A DNA stretch of 64,000 nt. Origin: Micromonospora vinacea (GTDB lineage Bacteria; Actinomycetota; Actinomycetes; Mycobacteriales; Micromonosporaceae). The stretch is taken from positions 5,952,001-6,016,000 of the forward strand of contig NZ_JADOTY010000001.1 in assembly GCF_015751785.1 (NCBI RefSeq). The letters are read 5' to 3'. This document shows positions 9,187 to 17,315 of this stretch, piece by piece. Both the position numbers and the translations under genes were made by a program. The first letter of the stretch is position 1. Every line of letters starts with the position of its first letter. The notes below the pieces were generated by a model. That model did not search any database and was not told the DNA's origin. It saw only the letters and a list, made by a program, of their open reading frames with translations.

Positions 9187-11550
9187 CTATGCCGACTGTG
9201 GAACAGCCACGAGGGGCTCGACCCGCACCGAGGTGAGCAGTTCCCGCTCGTAACCGACCTGGCGTTCGGTGCCGACCAGTCGCAGCGGTAGGGCCGCCGC
9301 CACGTCGCCGCTCGATCGGCCGAAGCGCAGCTCGACGTCGCCGGGCTCGACGATCCGCCGGCCGGTCAGCCCGGTGAACGACGCCACGTCGGCCGGTACG
9401 CCGAACGTCACGTGCGCCGCCTCGCCGGGCGCCAACGGCAGCCGGGTGTAGCCGATCAGCCGCACCACCGGACGGGTGGTCTGCGCGACCGGGTCGTGCA
9501 GGTAGAGCTGCACGACCTCGGTGCCGGCCCGTTCACCGGTGTTGGCGACGGTGATCCGTACCCGTACCTCGCCGTCGACCGGCCAGGCGGCCGGGTCGTC
9601 GCGCGGCTCGACCACCGTCGCGTCGGACCACTCGAAGGTGGTGTAGCTCAGCCCGTGGCCGAACGGGTACGTCGGGGTCGGGTCGACCGAGGAGACCTTG
9701 TTGCGCCGACCGAGCGGCGGCGCGAGGTAGGTGCTCGGCAGCCCGCCGACGTCCCGGGGGACGCTGACCGGCAACCGCCCGGAGGGGTTGACCGCGCCGG
9801 TGAGCACCTCGGCGAGCGCCTGCCCACCGAGCTGACCGAGGAAGAACGCCTGCACCACTGCCGCCGCGCCGTCGAACTCCGGGCCGAGCGCGTAGGGGCG
9901 ACCGGTCATCAGCACCAGGACCACCGGGGTGCCGGTGGCGAGGACGGCGCGGACGAGGTCGGCCTGCACGCCGGGTAGTCGCAGGTCGACGGCGTCGCAG
10001 CCTTCGCCCGAGGTGCCCCGGCCGAACATCCCGGCCCGGTCGCCGACGGCCAGCAGGCACACGTCGGCGGCGGCGGCCGCGGCGACCGCGGCCGGGATAC
10101 CGGAGGTGTCCTCGCCGGTGATGGTGCACCCCGGCTCGTGGGTGAGCAGCGGGACGCGTCGGGCCAACTCGTCGCGCAGTGTGGGGATGTCCAGACCGAG
10201 CCCGAAGTCGCTGTGGTTGACGCCCACGTGGTTGGGGAACGAATAGCAGCCGAGCATGGCCATCGGGTCGTCGGCGACCGGGCCGACCAGGGCGACCCGA
10301 CTGCCCGCGGGCAGGGGAAGGACGCCGGTGTTGCGCAGCAGGACGACGGACTCCCGGGCCAGGCGTACGGCGATGTCCTGGCTGGTCTCGTCGTCGAAGC
10401 GCAGGGACGCCACGTCGGCGGGCAGTTCCTGCCAGCCCTCGTCGAGCAGACCGAGCTCGATCTTCTGGATGAGCACCCGACGCAGCGCGCAGTCGATCAG
10501 CGCCTCGTCGACCTCGCCGCGGCGCGCCGCCTCCACCAGCGGTGCGCCGAAGGCGTCCACTGTGGGCAGCTCGACGTCGATCCCGGCCCGCAGGGCGAGC
10601 CGGGCCGCGTCGGCGGCGTCCCCGGCGACTCGGTGCAGGGTCTGGAGGAACCGTACGGCGAAGTAGTCGGCCACCACGGTGCCGGTGAAGCCCCATTCGT
10701 CGCGCAACAGCCCGGTCAGCAGCCCACGGTCGGCGGCGATGGGCAGGCCGTCGATCTCGGCGTAGGAGTTCATCACCGAGCGGGCGCCGCCGAGGCGCAG
10801 CGCCATCTCGAATGGCGGCAGGATGACGTCGGCCAACTCGCGGGGGCCCATCGGCACCGGCGCGAGGTTACGTCCACCCCGGGAGGCGGAGTAGCCGGCG
10901 AAGTGCTTCAGCGTGGCCACCACGCCGGCCCGCTCCAGGCCCCGCACGTACGCGGCACCGGTCGTCCCGACCAGGTAGGGGTCCTCGCCGATCGTCTCCT
11001 CGGTACGGCCCCAGCGGTAGTCCCGGGTGACGTCCAGTACCGGGGCGAGGCCCTGGTGCACACCGGCGGCGCGCATCGACCGCCCGATCCGGTCGGCCAT
11101 CGCCTCGACCAGTTCCGGGTCGAAGGACGCGCCCCAGCTGAGCGGGGTCGGGTAGACGGTCGCCCGCCACGCCGCGAACCCGGTGAGGCACTCCTCGTGC
11201 ACCTGCGCGGGAATGCCGAACCGACTGGCGGCCACGATCTGCGCCTGTGAGGCCGCCAGCGACCGGGCGCCGGACACCGGGTCGACCGGGGCGGTGCCGA
11301 ACGGGCGGGTCAGCTGGCCCAACCCGTGCTGGATGACGGTGCTCCACTGTGGCAGTTCGCTGATCATGTCCGACTGGTGCGGTGCGACGCCCTCGCCGCT
11401 GGCGTCGGCGCCGACCCAGACTCCGACGAGTTGGGCGATCTTTTCTTCGAGGGACATCTTCGGCAGGAGCGCTTCGGCCCGCTCGGTCGGTGACAGTCGC
11501 TGATCACGCCACGGCGCGGCGCCGCCGTCCTCGAGCGACTGACTACTCAT
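9187..11550 (-). CDS. GH3 family beta-xylosidase/beta-glucosidase
   Basis: 787 residues. The GH3 N-terminal barrel shows KMSLEEKIAQLVG, a WGRTEETIGEDPYLVG block, the substrate-contact motif LKHFAGYSASRGGRN, and the nucleophile Asp in GTVVADYFAV. The alpha/beta GH3_C domain and a fibronectin-III-like C-terminal domain follow. No signal peptide is seen. The enzyme should release xylose (or glucose) from imported oligomers in the cytoplasm. The EDPYLVG block and the GH67 context favour beta-xylosidase, but specificity cannot be read from sequence alone. The ATG at 11550 is preferred over one 30 bases upstream because it is closer to a GAGGGG site. This is the first gene of the seven-gene operon. 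Confidence 0.9.
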   Translation of the reverse strand: MSSQSLEDGGAAPWRDQRLSPTERAEALLPKMSLEEKIAQLVGVWVGADASGEGVAPHQSDMISELPQWSTVIQHGLGQLTRPFGTAPVDPVSGARSLAASQAQIVAASRFGIPAQVHEECLTGFAAWRATVYPTPLSWGASFDPELVEAMADRIGRSMRAAGVHQGLAPVLDVTRDYRWGRTEETIGEDPYLVGTTGAAYVRGLERAGVVATLKHFAGYSASRGGRNLAPVPMGPRELADVILPPFEMALRLGGARSVMNSYAEIDGLPIAADRGLLTGLLRDEWGFTGTVVADYFAVRFLQTLHRVAGDAADAARLALRAGIDVELPTVDAFGAPLVEAARRGEVDEALIDCALRRVLIQKIELGLLDEGWQELPADVASLRFDDETSQDIAVRLARESVVLLRNTGVLPLPAGSRVALVGPVADDPMAMLGCYSFPNHVGVNHSDFGLGLDIPTLRDELARRVPLLTHEPGCTITGEDTSGIPAAVAAAAAADVCLLAVGDRAGMFGRGTSGEGCDAVDLRLPGVQADLVRAVLATGTPVVLVLMTGRPYALGPEFDGAAAVVQAFFLGQLGGQALAEVLTGAVNPSGRLPVSVPRDVGGLPSTYLAPPLGRRNKVSSVDPTPTYPFGHGLSYTTFEWSDATVVEPRDDPAAWPVDGEVRVRITVANTGERAGTEVVQLYLHDPVAQTTRPVVRLIGYTRLPLAPGEAAHVTFGVPADVASFTGLTGRRIVEPGDVELRFGRSSGDVAAALPLRLVGTERQVGYERELLTSVRVEPLVAVPQSA

Positions 11551-11625
11551 GCCCCGACCCCTCAGCTCCGGCCACATTCCGGTGCCCTGGTGGGACCAGT
11601 TCCGTGGCGGACGTTTCTCACGATC

Positions 11626-11641
11626 CGAAACTTTCCGGAAA
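11626..11641. promoter_or_regulatory. CGAAACTTTC-type operator before the GH3 operon
   Basis: The bases CGAAACTTTCC at 11626-11636 differ at one position from the palindrome CGAAACTTTCG. They run directly into the ten-base palindrome TTTCCGGAAA (11632-11641). The site is about 75 bases upstream of the GH3 start. Boxes of the form CGAAA-N-TTTCG are known upstream of actinomycete xylanase genes as LacI-family repressor sites. Binding here by the adjacent LacI product is inferred. Confidence 0.65.
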
Positions 11642-11839
11642 CCTGCGTAACCTTTTCGGCAACCTAAGTGCCGCATCGATGCCTGTCAAGAGTCTCAACC
11701 GGACCACCAGGGGGTGTTTCCTGCGTACGGTGACTCCCCAATCACCACTCCGTCGCCGACTAGCCACGCAATGGCCTTCGTTTGGCGAGCCCGACTGCGG
11801 CACCGACTGGCGTGAATGTCTCATCATGTTAAGGTCGCC

Positions 11840-11850
11840 CGAAACTTTCG
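11840..11850. promoter_or_regulatory. Perfect CGAAACTTTCG operator at the lacI gene
   Basis: CGAAACTTTCG is an 11-base perfect palindrome around a central C. It ends 19 bases before the proposed ATG of the LacI-family gene, which suggests negative autoregulation. It is the best match to the box also found, with changes, at 11626 and 485-500. Confidence 0.75.
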
Positions 11851-11869
11851 GATGTTGTATGAGGCCGCG

Positions 11870-12907
11870 ATGACAGAGCACCGCCCGCTCGACCCACCCG
11901 CCTCCACCACCATCGCGACCATCGCCAACGATGTCGGCGTCTCGGTCGCGACCGTGTCCAAGGTCCTCAACGGACGCGGCGATGTCGCTCCCGACACCCG
12001 AGCACGGGTGGAGGCGAGCCTCGACCGCCACCAGTACCAGCGCCGCGCCCGGCGACAGGCGACCAGCGGCGGCCGGGTGGACCTCGTGTTCCACGAGTTC
12101 GACACGGGTTGGGCGATGGAGATCCTGCGGGGCGTCGAGGCGGTGACCTCCGCAGCCGGAATCGGGCTGTCGATCGCCCAGCTCGACGGCGCGCACCGTC
12201 CGCCGGCACGGTGGCTGGAGGCGTTACTCGCCGACCGTCCCCTCGGCGTGGTGTTCGTCCTCTCCCACCTTGCCGAGGCCCAGCAGCAGCACCTGCGTCG
12301 GCAGGGCATACCGTTCGTCGTCGTCGACACCGACAGCGCGACCTCGGCTTCTGTGCCCACCGTCGGGTCGAACAACTGGAACGGTGGCCTGCTCGCCGCC
12401 CGGCACCTGCTGGAGTTGGGACACCGACGGATCGCCATCATCTCCGGGCCACCCGACGTGCTGTGCAGCCGTGCCCGCGCCGCCGGCTTCCAGTCGGCCC
12501 ACGACGAAGCCGGGATGGTTGTCGACCGGGAACTGATCCGCTACGGCAGTTTCTCCGCTGGCGCCGGGCACGCCCACGGGCTGCAACTGCTCCAGCGGGC
12601 GGACCGACCCACGGCCATCTTCGCCGGGTCGGACATCCAGGCCATGGGGGTGCTCCGGGCCGCCCGTCAGTGCGGCCTGCGAGTGCCCGAGGACCTTTCG
12701 GTGATCGGGTACGACAACCTGCCGGTCTCCGCCTGGACCGACCCGGCCCTCACCACGATCAACCAGCCGTTGCGCGACATGGCCGGCATCGCCACCCAGA
12801 TGTTGCTGGACCTGACCAGGGGGAACGAGCCGGCGACCAGCCGGATCGACCTGGTGACCGAGCTGGTCGTCCGGGAGAGCACCGCGCCCCCCGCCCACCC
12901 GCACTGA
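11870..12907 (+). CDS. LacI-family repressor of the xylo-oligosaccharide locus
   Basis: 345 residues. An N-terminal LacI HTH (about residues 14-60: TTIATIANDVGVSVATVSKVLNG) with a hinge helix is followed by a periplasmic-binding-protein-like effector domain (VDLVFHEFDTGWAMEILRG to the end). It presumably binds CGAAACTTTCG boxes and releases them on binding a xylo-oligosaccharide or aldouronate. The start at 11870 is preferred to the in-frame ATG at 11852 and to a more upstream ATG at 11816. It has a GAGG site five bases away, and the upstream starts would place the operator close to or inside the coding sequence. The gene is divergent from the operon it probably controls and is followed by a CE7 esterase gene 23 bases downstream. 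Confidence 0.92.
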   Translation: MTEHRPLDPPASTTIATIANDVGVSVATVSKVLNGRGDVAPDTRARVEASLDRHQYQRRARRQATSGGRVDLVFHEFDTGWAMEILRGVEAVTSAAGIGLSIAQLDGAHRPPARWLEALLADRPLGVVFVLSHLAEAQQQHLRRQGIPFVVVDTDSATSASVPTVGSNNWNGGLLAARHLLELGHRRIAIISGPPDVLCSRARAAGFQSAHDEAGMVVDRELIRYGSFSAGAGHAHGLQLLQRADRPTAIFAGSDIQAMGVLRAARQCGLRVPEDLSVIGYDNLPVSAWTDPALTTINQPLRDMAGIATQMLLDLTRGNEPATSRIDLVTELVVRESTAPPAHPH

Positions 12908-12930
12908 CCCCCCGGCCCCTGCGAGGACCC

Positions 12931-13929
12931 GTGCCCCACTCCGCCTCCACCGTCGACGACCTCCAGCGGTACGCGCCCGAGGTCGTCGAGCCCGACGACT
13001 TCGACGAGTTCTGGCGGGACACGCTCGCCGGGTCGGCCGCCGCGCCGGTGCTCGTCGACGTCCGTCCCGAGCCCACCGACCTGCGGCTGCTGGACTCCTG
13101 GGACGTCACGTTCGCCGGCTTCGGCGGTGACCCGGTGCGCGCCTGGTACACCCGCCCGGCCGGGGTTCGAGAGCCGCTGCCGGCCGTGGTCGAGTACGCC
13201 GGCTACGGTCGCGGGCGCGGCCTGCCCCATGAACGGCTGACCTGGCCGGCGGCCGGGTACGCGCACCTGCTGATGGACAACCGTGGTCAGGCGGGGCAGC
13301 ACGGCGCCGGGGACACGCCCGACCCGCACGGCGCGCCCGGCGGGCCCTGGCCGGCCACCTGGGGGATCCTCGATCCGCGGGACTACCACTACCGCCGCCT
13401 GATCACCGACGCGGTGCGGGCGGTCGAGGCGGTCCGCGCTCTGCCGGGGGTCGCGGGTGACCGGGTCAGCGTGGTCGGCAACAGCCAGGGCGGCGGCATC
13501 GCCCTGGCGGTGGCCGGTCTCGTCGACGATCTCAGCGCGGTGCTGACCACCGCCCCCTTCCTCTGCGACATGCGTCGGGCCGTCGCGCTCACCGACCTCG
13601 CGCCGTACGGCGAGATTGCCCGGTACCTGGCGGTGCACCGGGAGGCCGAGGAGGCGGTGTGGCGCACCCTGTCCTACGTCGACGGGGTGAGTTTCGCGCG
13701 CCGGGCGACGGCGCCGGCGCAGTTCGGGGTCGGCCGGCGCGACACCGTCTGCCCACCGCGAACCGCCTTCGCCGCCTACAACCACTACGGCGCCGCGAAC
13801 GGGAGGCCGGTCCCGCCCGAGCGGGAGGTGCACGTCTACCCGTTCAACGGTCACGAGGGCGGGGAGGCCGTCCACGTCCGGCGTCAGCTGCGCTGGCTGC
13901 GGACGGTACTCCAGTCGGCCCGGCGCTGA
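12931..13929 (+). CDS. CE7 acetylxylan esterase / cephalosporin-C deacetylase family
   Basis: 332 residues, close to the usual 320 of CE7 enzymes. The sequence shows the AXE1 pattern: EVVEPDDFDEFWRDTL, the RGQ-type motif in LLMDNRGQAGQ, the nucleophile Ser in VVGNSQGGG, and a C-terminal His in NGHEGGEA. There is no signal peptide. The family deacetylates short acetylated xylo-oligosaccharides in the cytoplasm and also acts on other small acetyl esters. The GTG start at 12931 is chosen for the GAGG site before it. It follows the LacI gene in the same direction and is likely cotranscribed with it, extending the regulon to deacetylation. Confidence 0.92.
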   Translation: MPHSASTVDDLQRYAPEVVEPDDFDEFWRDTLAGSAAAPVLVDVRPEPTDLRLLDSWDVTFAGFGGDPVRAWYTRPAGVREPLPAVVEYAGYGRGRGLPHERLTWPAAGYAHLLMDNRGQAGQHGAGDTPDPHGAPGGPWPATWGILDPRDYHYRRLITDAVRAVEAVRALPGVAGDRVSVVGNSQGGGIALAVAGLVDDLSAVLTTAPFLCDMRRAVALTDLAPYGEIARYLAVHREAEEAVWRTLSYVDGVSFARRATAPAQFGVGRRDTVCPPRTAFAAYNHYGAANGRPVPPEREVHVYPFNGHEGGEAVHVRRQLRWLRTVLQSARR

Positions 13930-13971
13930 GCAGCTCATCGTGAGGCATCGTCGAACGCTGATGCGTTGCTG

Positions 13972-13987
13972 GTGTTAGCGATAACAC
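13972..13987. promoter_or_regulatory. GTGTTA-GCGA-TAACAC inverted repeat
   Basis: A six-base-arm palindrome, GTGTTA and TAACAC around GCGA, lies about 220 bases before the SGNH-esterase gene. The TGTTAgcgaTAACA pattern is typical of LacI/GalR-family operators in actinobacteria and differs from the CGAAACTTTCG boxes. A second sugar regulator may therefore control the downstream gene. The regulator is not identified in this window. Confidence 0.6.
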
Positions 13988-14209
13988 GCTATGGTGCGTC
14001 AGGCGAGGTGCAGGGCACACCTCCGCCACGACTCATCGGTCCGTCGCGCCAGACCCTCGACGTCCGGCGCCCGCCACACCGCGACGACCACCAGTGCAGA
14101 CGTCCGGGTTCCTGGTGGTGCCACGCACCCCACCTCCGCGTAGCGCGTCATGGTGGCAGCCCTCCTCCCGGTGGCCGCCGATGTCGCGCACCCCACCAGA
14201 GGAAGTCCC

Positions 14210-15349
14210 ATGCGCAGTCCAACGCTTGGCCACCCCGCCCCTCTCACGCCGACCGGCAACGCACCGACATCGAGGCCCCGGCGGGCCCACCGGTGGTGGA
14301 CGGCAGTGGTCGCCATCGCCGCCATGGTCGCCGCCGTACCGATCGCGACGACCCCCGCCAGCGCCGAGTCCAACGGCGGCGTACGGGTAATGCCGCTCGG
14401 CGACTCGATCACCGACGGCTTCAACGTTCCCGGCGGTTACCGGATCGAGTTGTGGCAGCGGTTCACGTCCGGTGGTTACCGGATCGACTTCGTCGGCTCC
14501 CAGTTCAACGGGCCCGCGAGCCTCGGCGACCACGACCACCAGGGCCACTCCGGCTGGACGATCGCCCAGATCGACGCCAACGTGGTGAACTGGTTGCGGG
14601 CCACGAACCCGCGGACCGTGCTGCTGCACATCGGCACCAACGACATGTACGGCGACACGTCAGGGGCCCCGTCCCGGCTGGCCACGCTCGTCGACCGGAT
14701 CACCACCACCGCCCCGAACGCGGACGTGTTCGTCGCGACGATCATCCCGAAGTCCGGCGCGGACAACCAGGTCCGGGGCTACAACGCCGCGATCCCCGGG
14801 ATCGTGCAGAGCAGGGCCGCCGCCGGTAAACGCGTACACCTGGTCGACATGTACCGCGCCCTGACGCTCAGCGACCTGGCCGACGGGGTGCACCCCAACG
14901 CCACCGGCTACCGCAAGATGGCCGCCGCCTGGTACGACGCTCTCCGTACGGTGCCCGGCAGCATCGGGGGCGACACCCCTCCGACCACTCCCCCTCCGAC
15001 CACTCCCCCGCCGACCACGCCCCCGCCGGCCGGTGACTGCCGCGTCGCGTACACGGTCAACGCCTGGAACAGCGGTCTCACCGCGTCGGTCTCGGTGACC
15101 AACACGAGCAGCACACCGGTCAACGGCTGGGCCCTGGCGTTCACGCTGCCCGTCGGGCAGACCATCACCAGCGGTTGGAACGCCACCTACGCCCCGTCCA
15201 GCGGAGCGGTGACCGCCCGCAACGTCTCCTACAACGCGACGATCGCGCCGAACACCTCGGTCGACATCGGCTTCCAGGCAACCCACACGGGTAACACCGG
15301 CCGCCCGTCCGCGTTCACCCTCAACGGCACCGCCTGCGCGGTCGCCTGA
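14210..15349 (+). CDS. Secreted SGNH (CE3-like) esterase with C-terminal CBM2
   Basis: 379 residues. A long twin-Arg-containing signal region (RRAHRWWTAVVAIAAM...ASAES) is followed by an SGNH hydrolase: GDSITDG (block I Ser), the GTNDMYGD block, and the DGVHPNATGY block with the catalytic Asp and His. This is the layout of CE3 acetylxylan esterases. A Pro/Thr linker built of TTPPP repeats leads to a carbohydrate-binding module of family 2 (CRVAYTVNAWNSGLTASVSV ... FTLNGTACAVA) with the paired cysteines at its ends. The protein should bind cellulose or xylan outside the cell and deacetylate xylan. The ATG at 14210 is chosen for its AGAGGAAG site. Part of this gene occurs again at 17041-17315 as a decayed copy. 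Confidence 0.92.
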   Translation: MRSPTLGHPAPLTPTGNAPTSRPRRAHRWWTAVVAIAAMVAAVPIATTPASAESNGGVRVMPLGDSITDGFNVPGGYRIELWQRFTSGGYRIDFVGSQFNGPASLGDHDHQGHSGWTIAQIDANVVNWLRATNPRTVLLHIGTNDMYGDTSGAPSRLATLVDRITTTAPNADVFVATIIPKSGADNQVRGYNAAIPGIVQSRAAAGKRVHLVDMYRALTLSDLADGVHPNATGYRKMAAAWYDALRTVPGSIGGDTPPTTPPPTTPPPTTPPPAGDCRVAYTVNAWNSGLTASVSVTNTSSTPVNGWALAFTLPVGQTITSGWNATYAPSSGAVTARNVSYNATIAPNTSVDIGFQATHTGNTGRPSAFTLNGTACAVA

Positions 15350-15358
15350 CGTTTCGGT

Positions 15359-15391
15359 CGCGGTGCCGGGCAGCACGGGCCCGGCACCGCG
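15359..15391 (+). terminator. Terminator of the SGNH-CBM2 gene
   Basis: A 12-base perfect stem (CGCGGTGCCGGG pairing with CCCGGCACCGCG) with a nine-base loop lies ten bases after the stop codon. The same hairpin occurs again at 17282-17314 behind the decayed copy. Confidence 0.8.
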
Positions 15392-15422
15392 CCCCTTGAA
15401 CCGCCCTCGGAGGCCGGCAGCG

Positions 15423-16499
15423 TCAGCGCTGCCTGACGGAAATGTCCTTGGTGAGGCGGGCGGTTCCGTCAGGGCGGTCGAGTGAATCCGACTGGTATCC
15501 CTCACTGTGGTAAAGGTCGATGTTGCGCAAGCTCTTCGCGCCGGTGGACAGCAGAACACGACGGCATTCCGGTTCCGCACCGGTTTCGGCGGTGCGTAGC
15601 AGCCACCGGCCGAGCCCGCGCCCCCGCAGGTCGGGCACGACAGCGAGCCGACCCACGTGCCAGTCGGTGCCGTCGCGACGCGCACGCGCCATGCCCAGCA
15701 GTCGGCCGTCCAACCAGATGCCCGTGACGTGCCAGGTCTCCAGCCAGTCGCGCACCTCCTCCAGCGACTCATGCAGGGCAGGTATGGCCAAGGTGCCATT
15801 GACAACGGCCTCGTCCATCCAGCAGCACCGCTGCAGCACGGTGACCTCGGGCGCGTCGTCGGGGGTCAGCCGTCTCGTGTAGGACCCTGGCAACGGTCCA
15901 GACAGCGTCCCGGCTCGTCCGGTTTCGCGCAGTGGCCGTAGGGCGTGGGCGACACGGACCAGTTCGTCCAGCAGCCCGACACCCGCCGTGTCGCGGGTCG
16001 CGTCGGGAAGCAGCCGCCCATTCTCCACCGCGTCGCCGATGCGAATCGCGACCGTGGCGCCCAACGGCACCAAGCGGAGTGTCGTCACCACCTGCTTGGC
16101 ATGCTGAACGGACCGGGTGCCCGCCGACGTGTGGCCGTAGCTGACGAAGCCGATCGGCTTCCATGCCCACTCGCGGCTGAGGTAGTCCAGCGCGTTCTTC
16201 AGCGTCGCTGGCATCCCGTAGTTGTATTCCGGCGTGACCACGATGAAGCCATCCGCCGCGTCGACGATCGCGCTCCACCGGCGCGTGTGCTCCTGCTGGT
16301 AGACACCCGACGACGGATGCTCCTCCTCGTCGAGGAACGGCAGGTTCAGATCGCCGAGGGCCACCGGCACAAGCTCGACGCCGAGCGCCGCGGCACGAGA
16401 GGCGACCGTTTCGGTCAGCCACTGTGTCACCACCGGGCCGAGGGCACCTGGGCGGGTGCTGCACATCAGTACGAGGACACGTGTCGGTTTCGTTGACAT
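15423..16499 (-). CDS. NADPH-dependent FMN reductase fused to a GNAT acetyltransferase
   Basis: 358 residues with two domains. Residues 1 to about 190 are a flavodoxin-fold NADPH:FMN reductase: LMCSTRPGALG for phosphate binding, then TPEYNYGMPATLKNALDYLS, the family signature. Residues about 205-358 are a GNAT N-acetyltransferase with the acetyl-CoA loop VPDLRGRGLGRWLL. Stand-alone reductases of the first type reduce quinones, azo dyes or flavins. The attached acetyltransferase could act on an amine the reductase produces, but no substrate is known. The gene is divergent from a marR gene 30 bases away, the usual arrangement for a stress- or ligand-induced reductase. Confidence 0.88.
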   Translation of the reverse strand: MSTKPTRVLVLMCSTRPGALGPVVTQWLTETVASRAAALGVELVPVALGDLNLPFLDEEEHPSSGVYQQEHTRRWSAIVDAADGFIVVTPEYNYGMPATLKNALDYLSREWAWKPIGFVSYGHTSAGTRSVQHAKQVVTTLRLVPLGATVAIRIGDAVENGRLLPDATRDTAGVGLLDELVRVAHALRPLRETGRAGTLSGPLPGSYTRRLTPDDAPEVTVLQRCCWMDEAVVNGTLAIPALHESLEEVRDWLETWHVTGIWLDGRLLGMARARRDGTDWHVGRLAVVPDLRGRGLGRWLLRTAETGAEPECRRVLLSTGAKSLRNIDLYHSEGYQSDSLDRPDGTARLTKDISVRQR

Positions 16500-16520
16500 G
16501 GAAACGAGCGTAAGTGCTAA

Positions 16521-16537
16521 GTTGATTACATGTCAAC
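16521..16537. promoter_or_regulatory. Probable MarR operator
   Basis: GTTGA-(7)-TCAAC is an inverted repeat that covers the marR ATG at 16530, in the form TTGA-N-TCAA common to MarR sites. In addition, nine-base arms GTTGACATG (16492-16500) and CATGTCAAC (16529-16537) surround both start codons. Part of that longer symmetry simply reflects that both proteins start Met-Ser-Thr. Confidence 0.55.
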
Positions 16538-17018
16538 AACACCGCCGGTCGGGGCCGTACCCTGGTTGAACCCTGACGAGGAACGCGCGTGGCGGGCATT
16601 CCTGCGCGTAGTGGTCGCGGTGCAGACCGGCACGGCGCGCGACCTGGCCGCGGTCGGGCTCTCCGAACCCGACTACGAGGTGCTGAGCACCTTGTCGGAG
16701 CGGACCGGCCACACCAGCAGCCTGGGGGAACAGGCCGACAAGATGGGCTGGTCACGCAGCCGGCTGTCCCGGCACGCCACCCGGATGGAGTCGCGCGGTC
16801 TCGTGAGGCGCACACCCGACCCAGCCGACGGCAGAGGTTGCTTCCTCGTACTCACCGCGCAAGGGCTGGAGGCACTCGAGGACGCGGCACCAGCCCACGT
16901 TCGGTCGGTGCGACGCCACTTCATCGACCGCCTCGCCCCTGACCACCTCATCGCCATCGAACAGATCGCCCGGAGACTGGAAGAACCCCAAGTCGGCGAC
17001 GATCGACCACCCCAGTGA
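16530..17018 (+). CDS. MarR-family transcriptional regulator
   Basis: 162 residues with the MarR winged-helix core: YEVLSTLSERTGHTSSLGEQADKMGWSRSRLSRHATRMESRGLVRR followed by the wing (TPDPADGRGCFLVLTAQG). It probably represses itself and the divergent flavoprotein-GNAT gene through the inverted repeat over its start codon. No cysteine pair of the OhrR type is evident, so the signal is unknown. The gene ends 22 bases before the decayed second copy of the SGNH-CBM2 3' end. Confidence 0.9.
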   Translation: MSTTPPVGAVPWLNPDEERAWRAFLRVVVAVQTGTARDLAAVGLSEPDYEVLSTLSERTGHTSSLGEQADKMGWSRSRLSRHATRMESRGLVRRTPDPADGRGCFLVLTAQGLEALEDAAPAHVRSVRRHFIDRLAPDHLIAIEQIARRLEEPQVGDDRPPQ

Positions 17019-17040
17019 CGCCCGCCGCATGCTGGACGAT

Positions 17041-17315
17041 CGCCGCGATCCCCGGGATCGTGCAGAGCCGAGCCGCCGCCGGAAAACGCGTACACCTGGT
17101 CGACATGTACCGCGCCCTGACGCTCAGCGACCTGGCCGACGGGGTGCACCGAACGCCACGGGCTACCGCAAGATGAGCCGACGCCACGCGCCCGCCGACG
17201 GGTGACTGCCGCGTCGCGTACACGGTCAACGCCGGGAACAGTGGTCTCACCGCGCCGATCTCGGTGACCAACACGAGCGGTCGCGGTGCCGGGCCCCACG
17301 GGCCCGGCACCGCGC
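17041..17315 (+). pseudogene. Collapsed duplicate of the SGNH-CBM2 esterase 3' end
   Basis: Three collinear blocks match the intact gene at 14210-15349. 17041-17177 matches about 14785-14922 (the block leading to DGVHP). 17201-17278 matches about 15032-15109 (start of the CBM2). 17279-17315 matches 15356-15392 (the terminator hairpin). The catalytic N-terminus, the Pro/Thr linker and most of the CBM2 are missing, and small indels break the frame, so this is a dead remnant. It lies in the same orientation as the parent. The flavoprotein-GNAT and marR genes therefore sit between two direct repeats. A tandem duplication followed by decay, or insertion between repeats, could explain this. Confidence 0.85.

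Larger units (their letters stand above)
11551..11869. other. Divergent control region between GH3 operon and lacI gene
   Basis: No gene is supported in these 319 bases. The region holds the leftward promoter of the GH3-to-GH67 operon and the rightward promoter of the LacI-family gene. Two CGAAACTTTC-type boxes, listed separately, lie near the two ends. The middle (about 11690-11820) shows no additional symmetrical element that I would defend. Confidence 0.6.

Noticed and set aside
16492..16537. Nine-base inverted repeat around both start codons of the flavoprotein and marR genes as a long operator
   Set aside because: Much of the symmetry comes from both genes starting ATGTCAAC; only the inner GTTGA-TCAAC repeat is kept as an operator.
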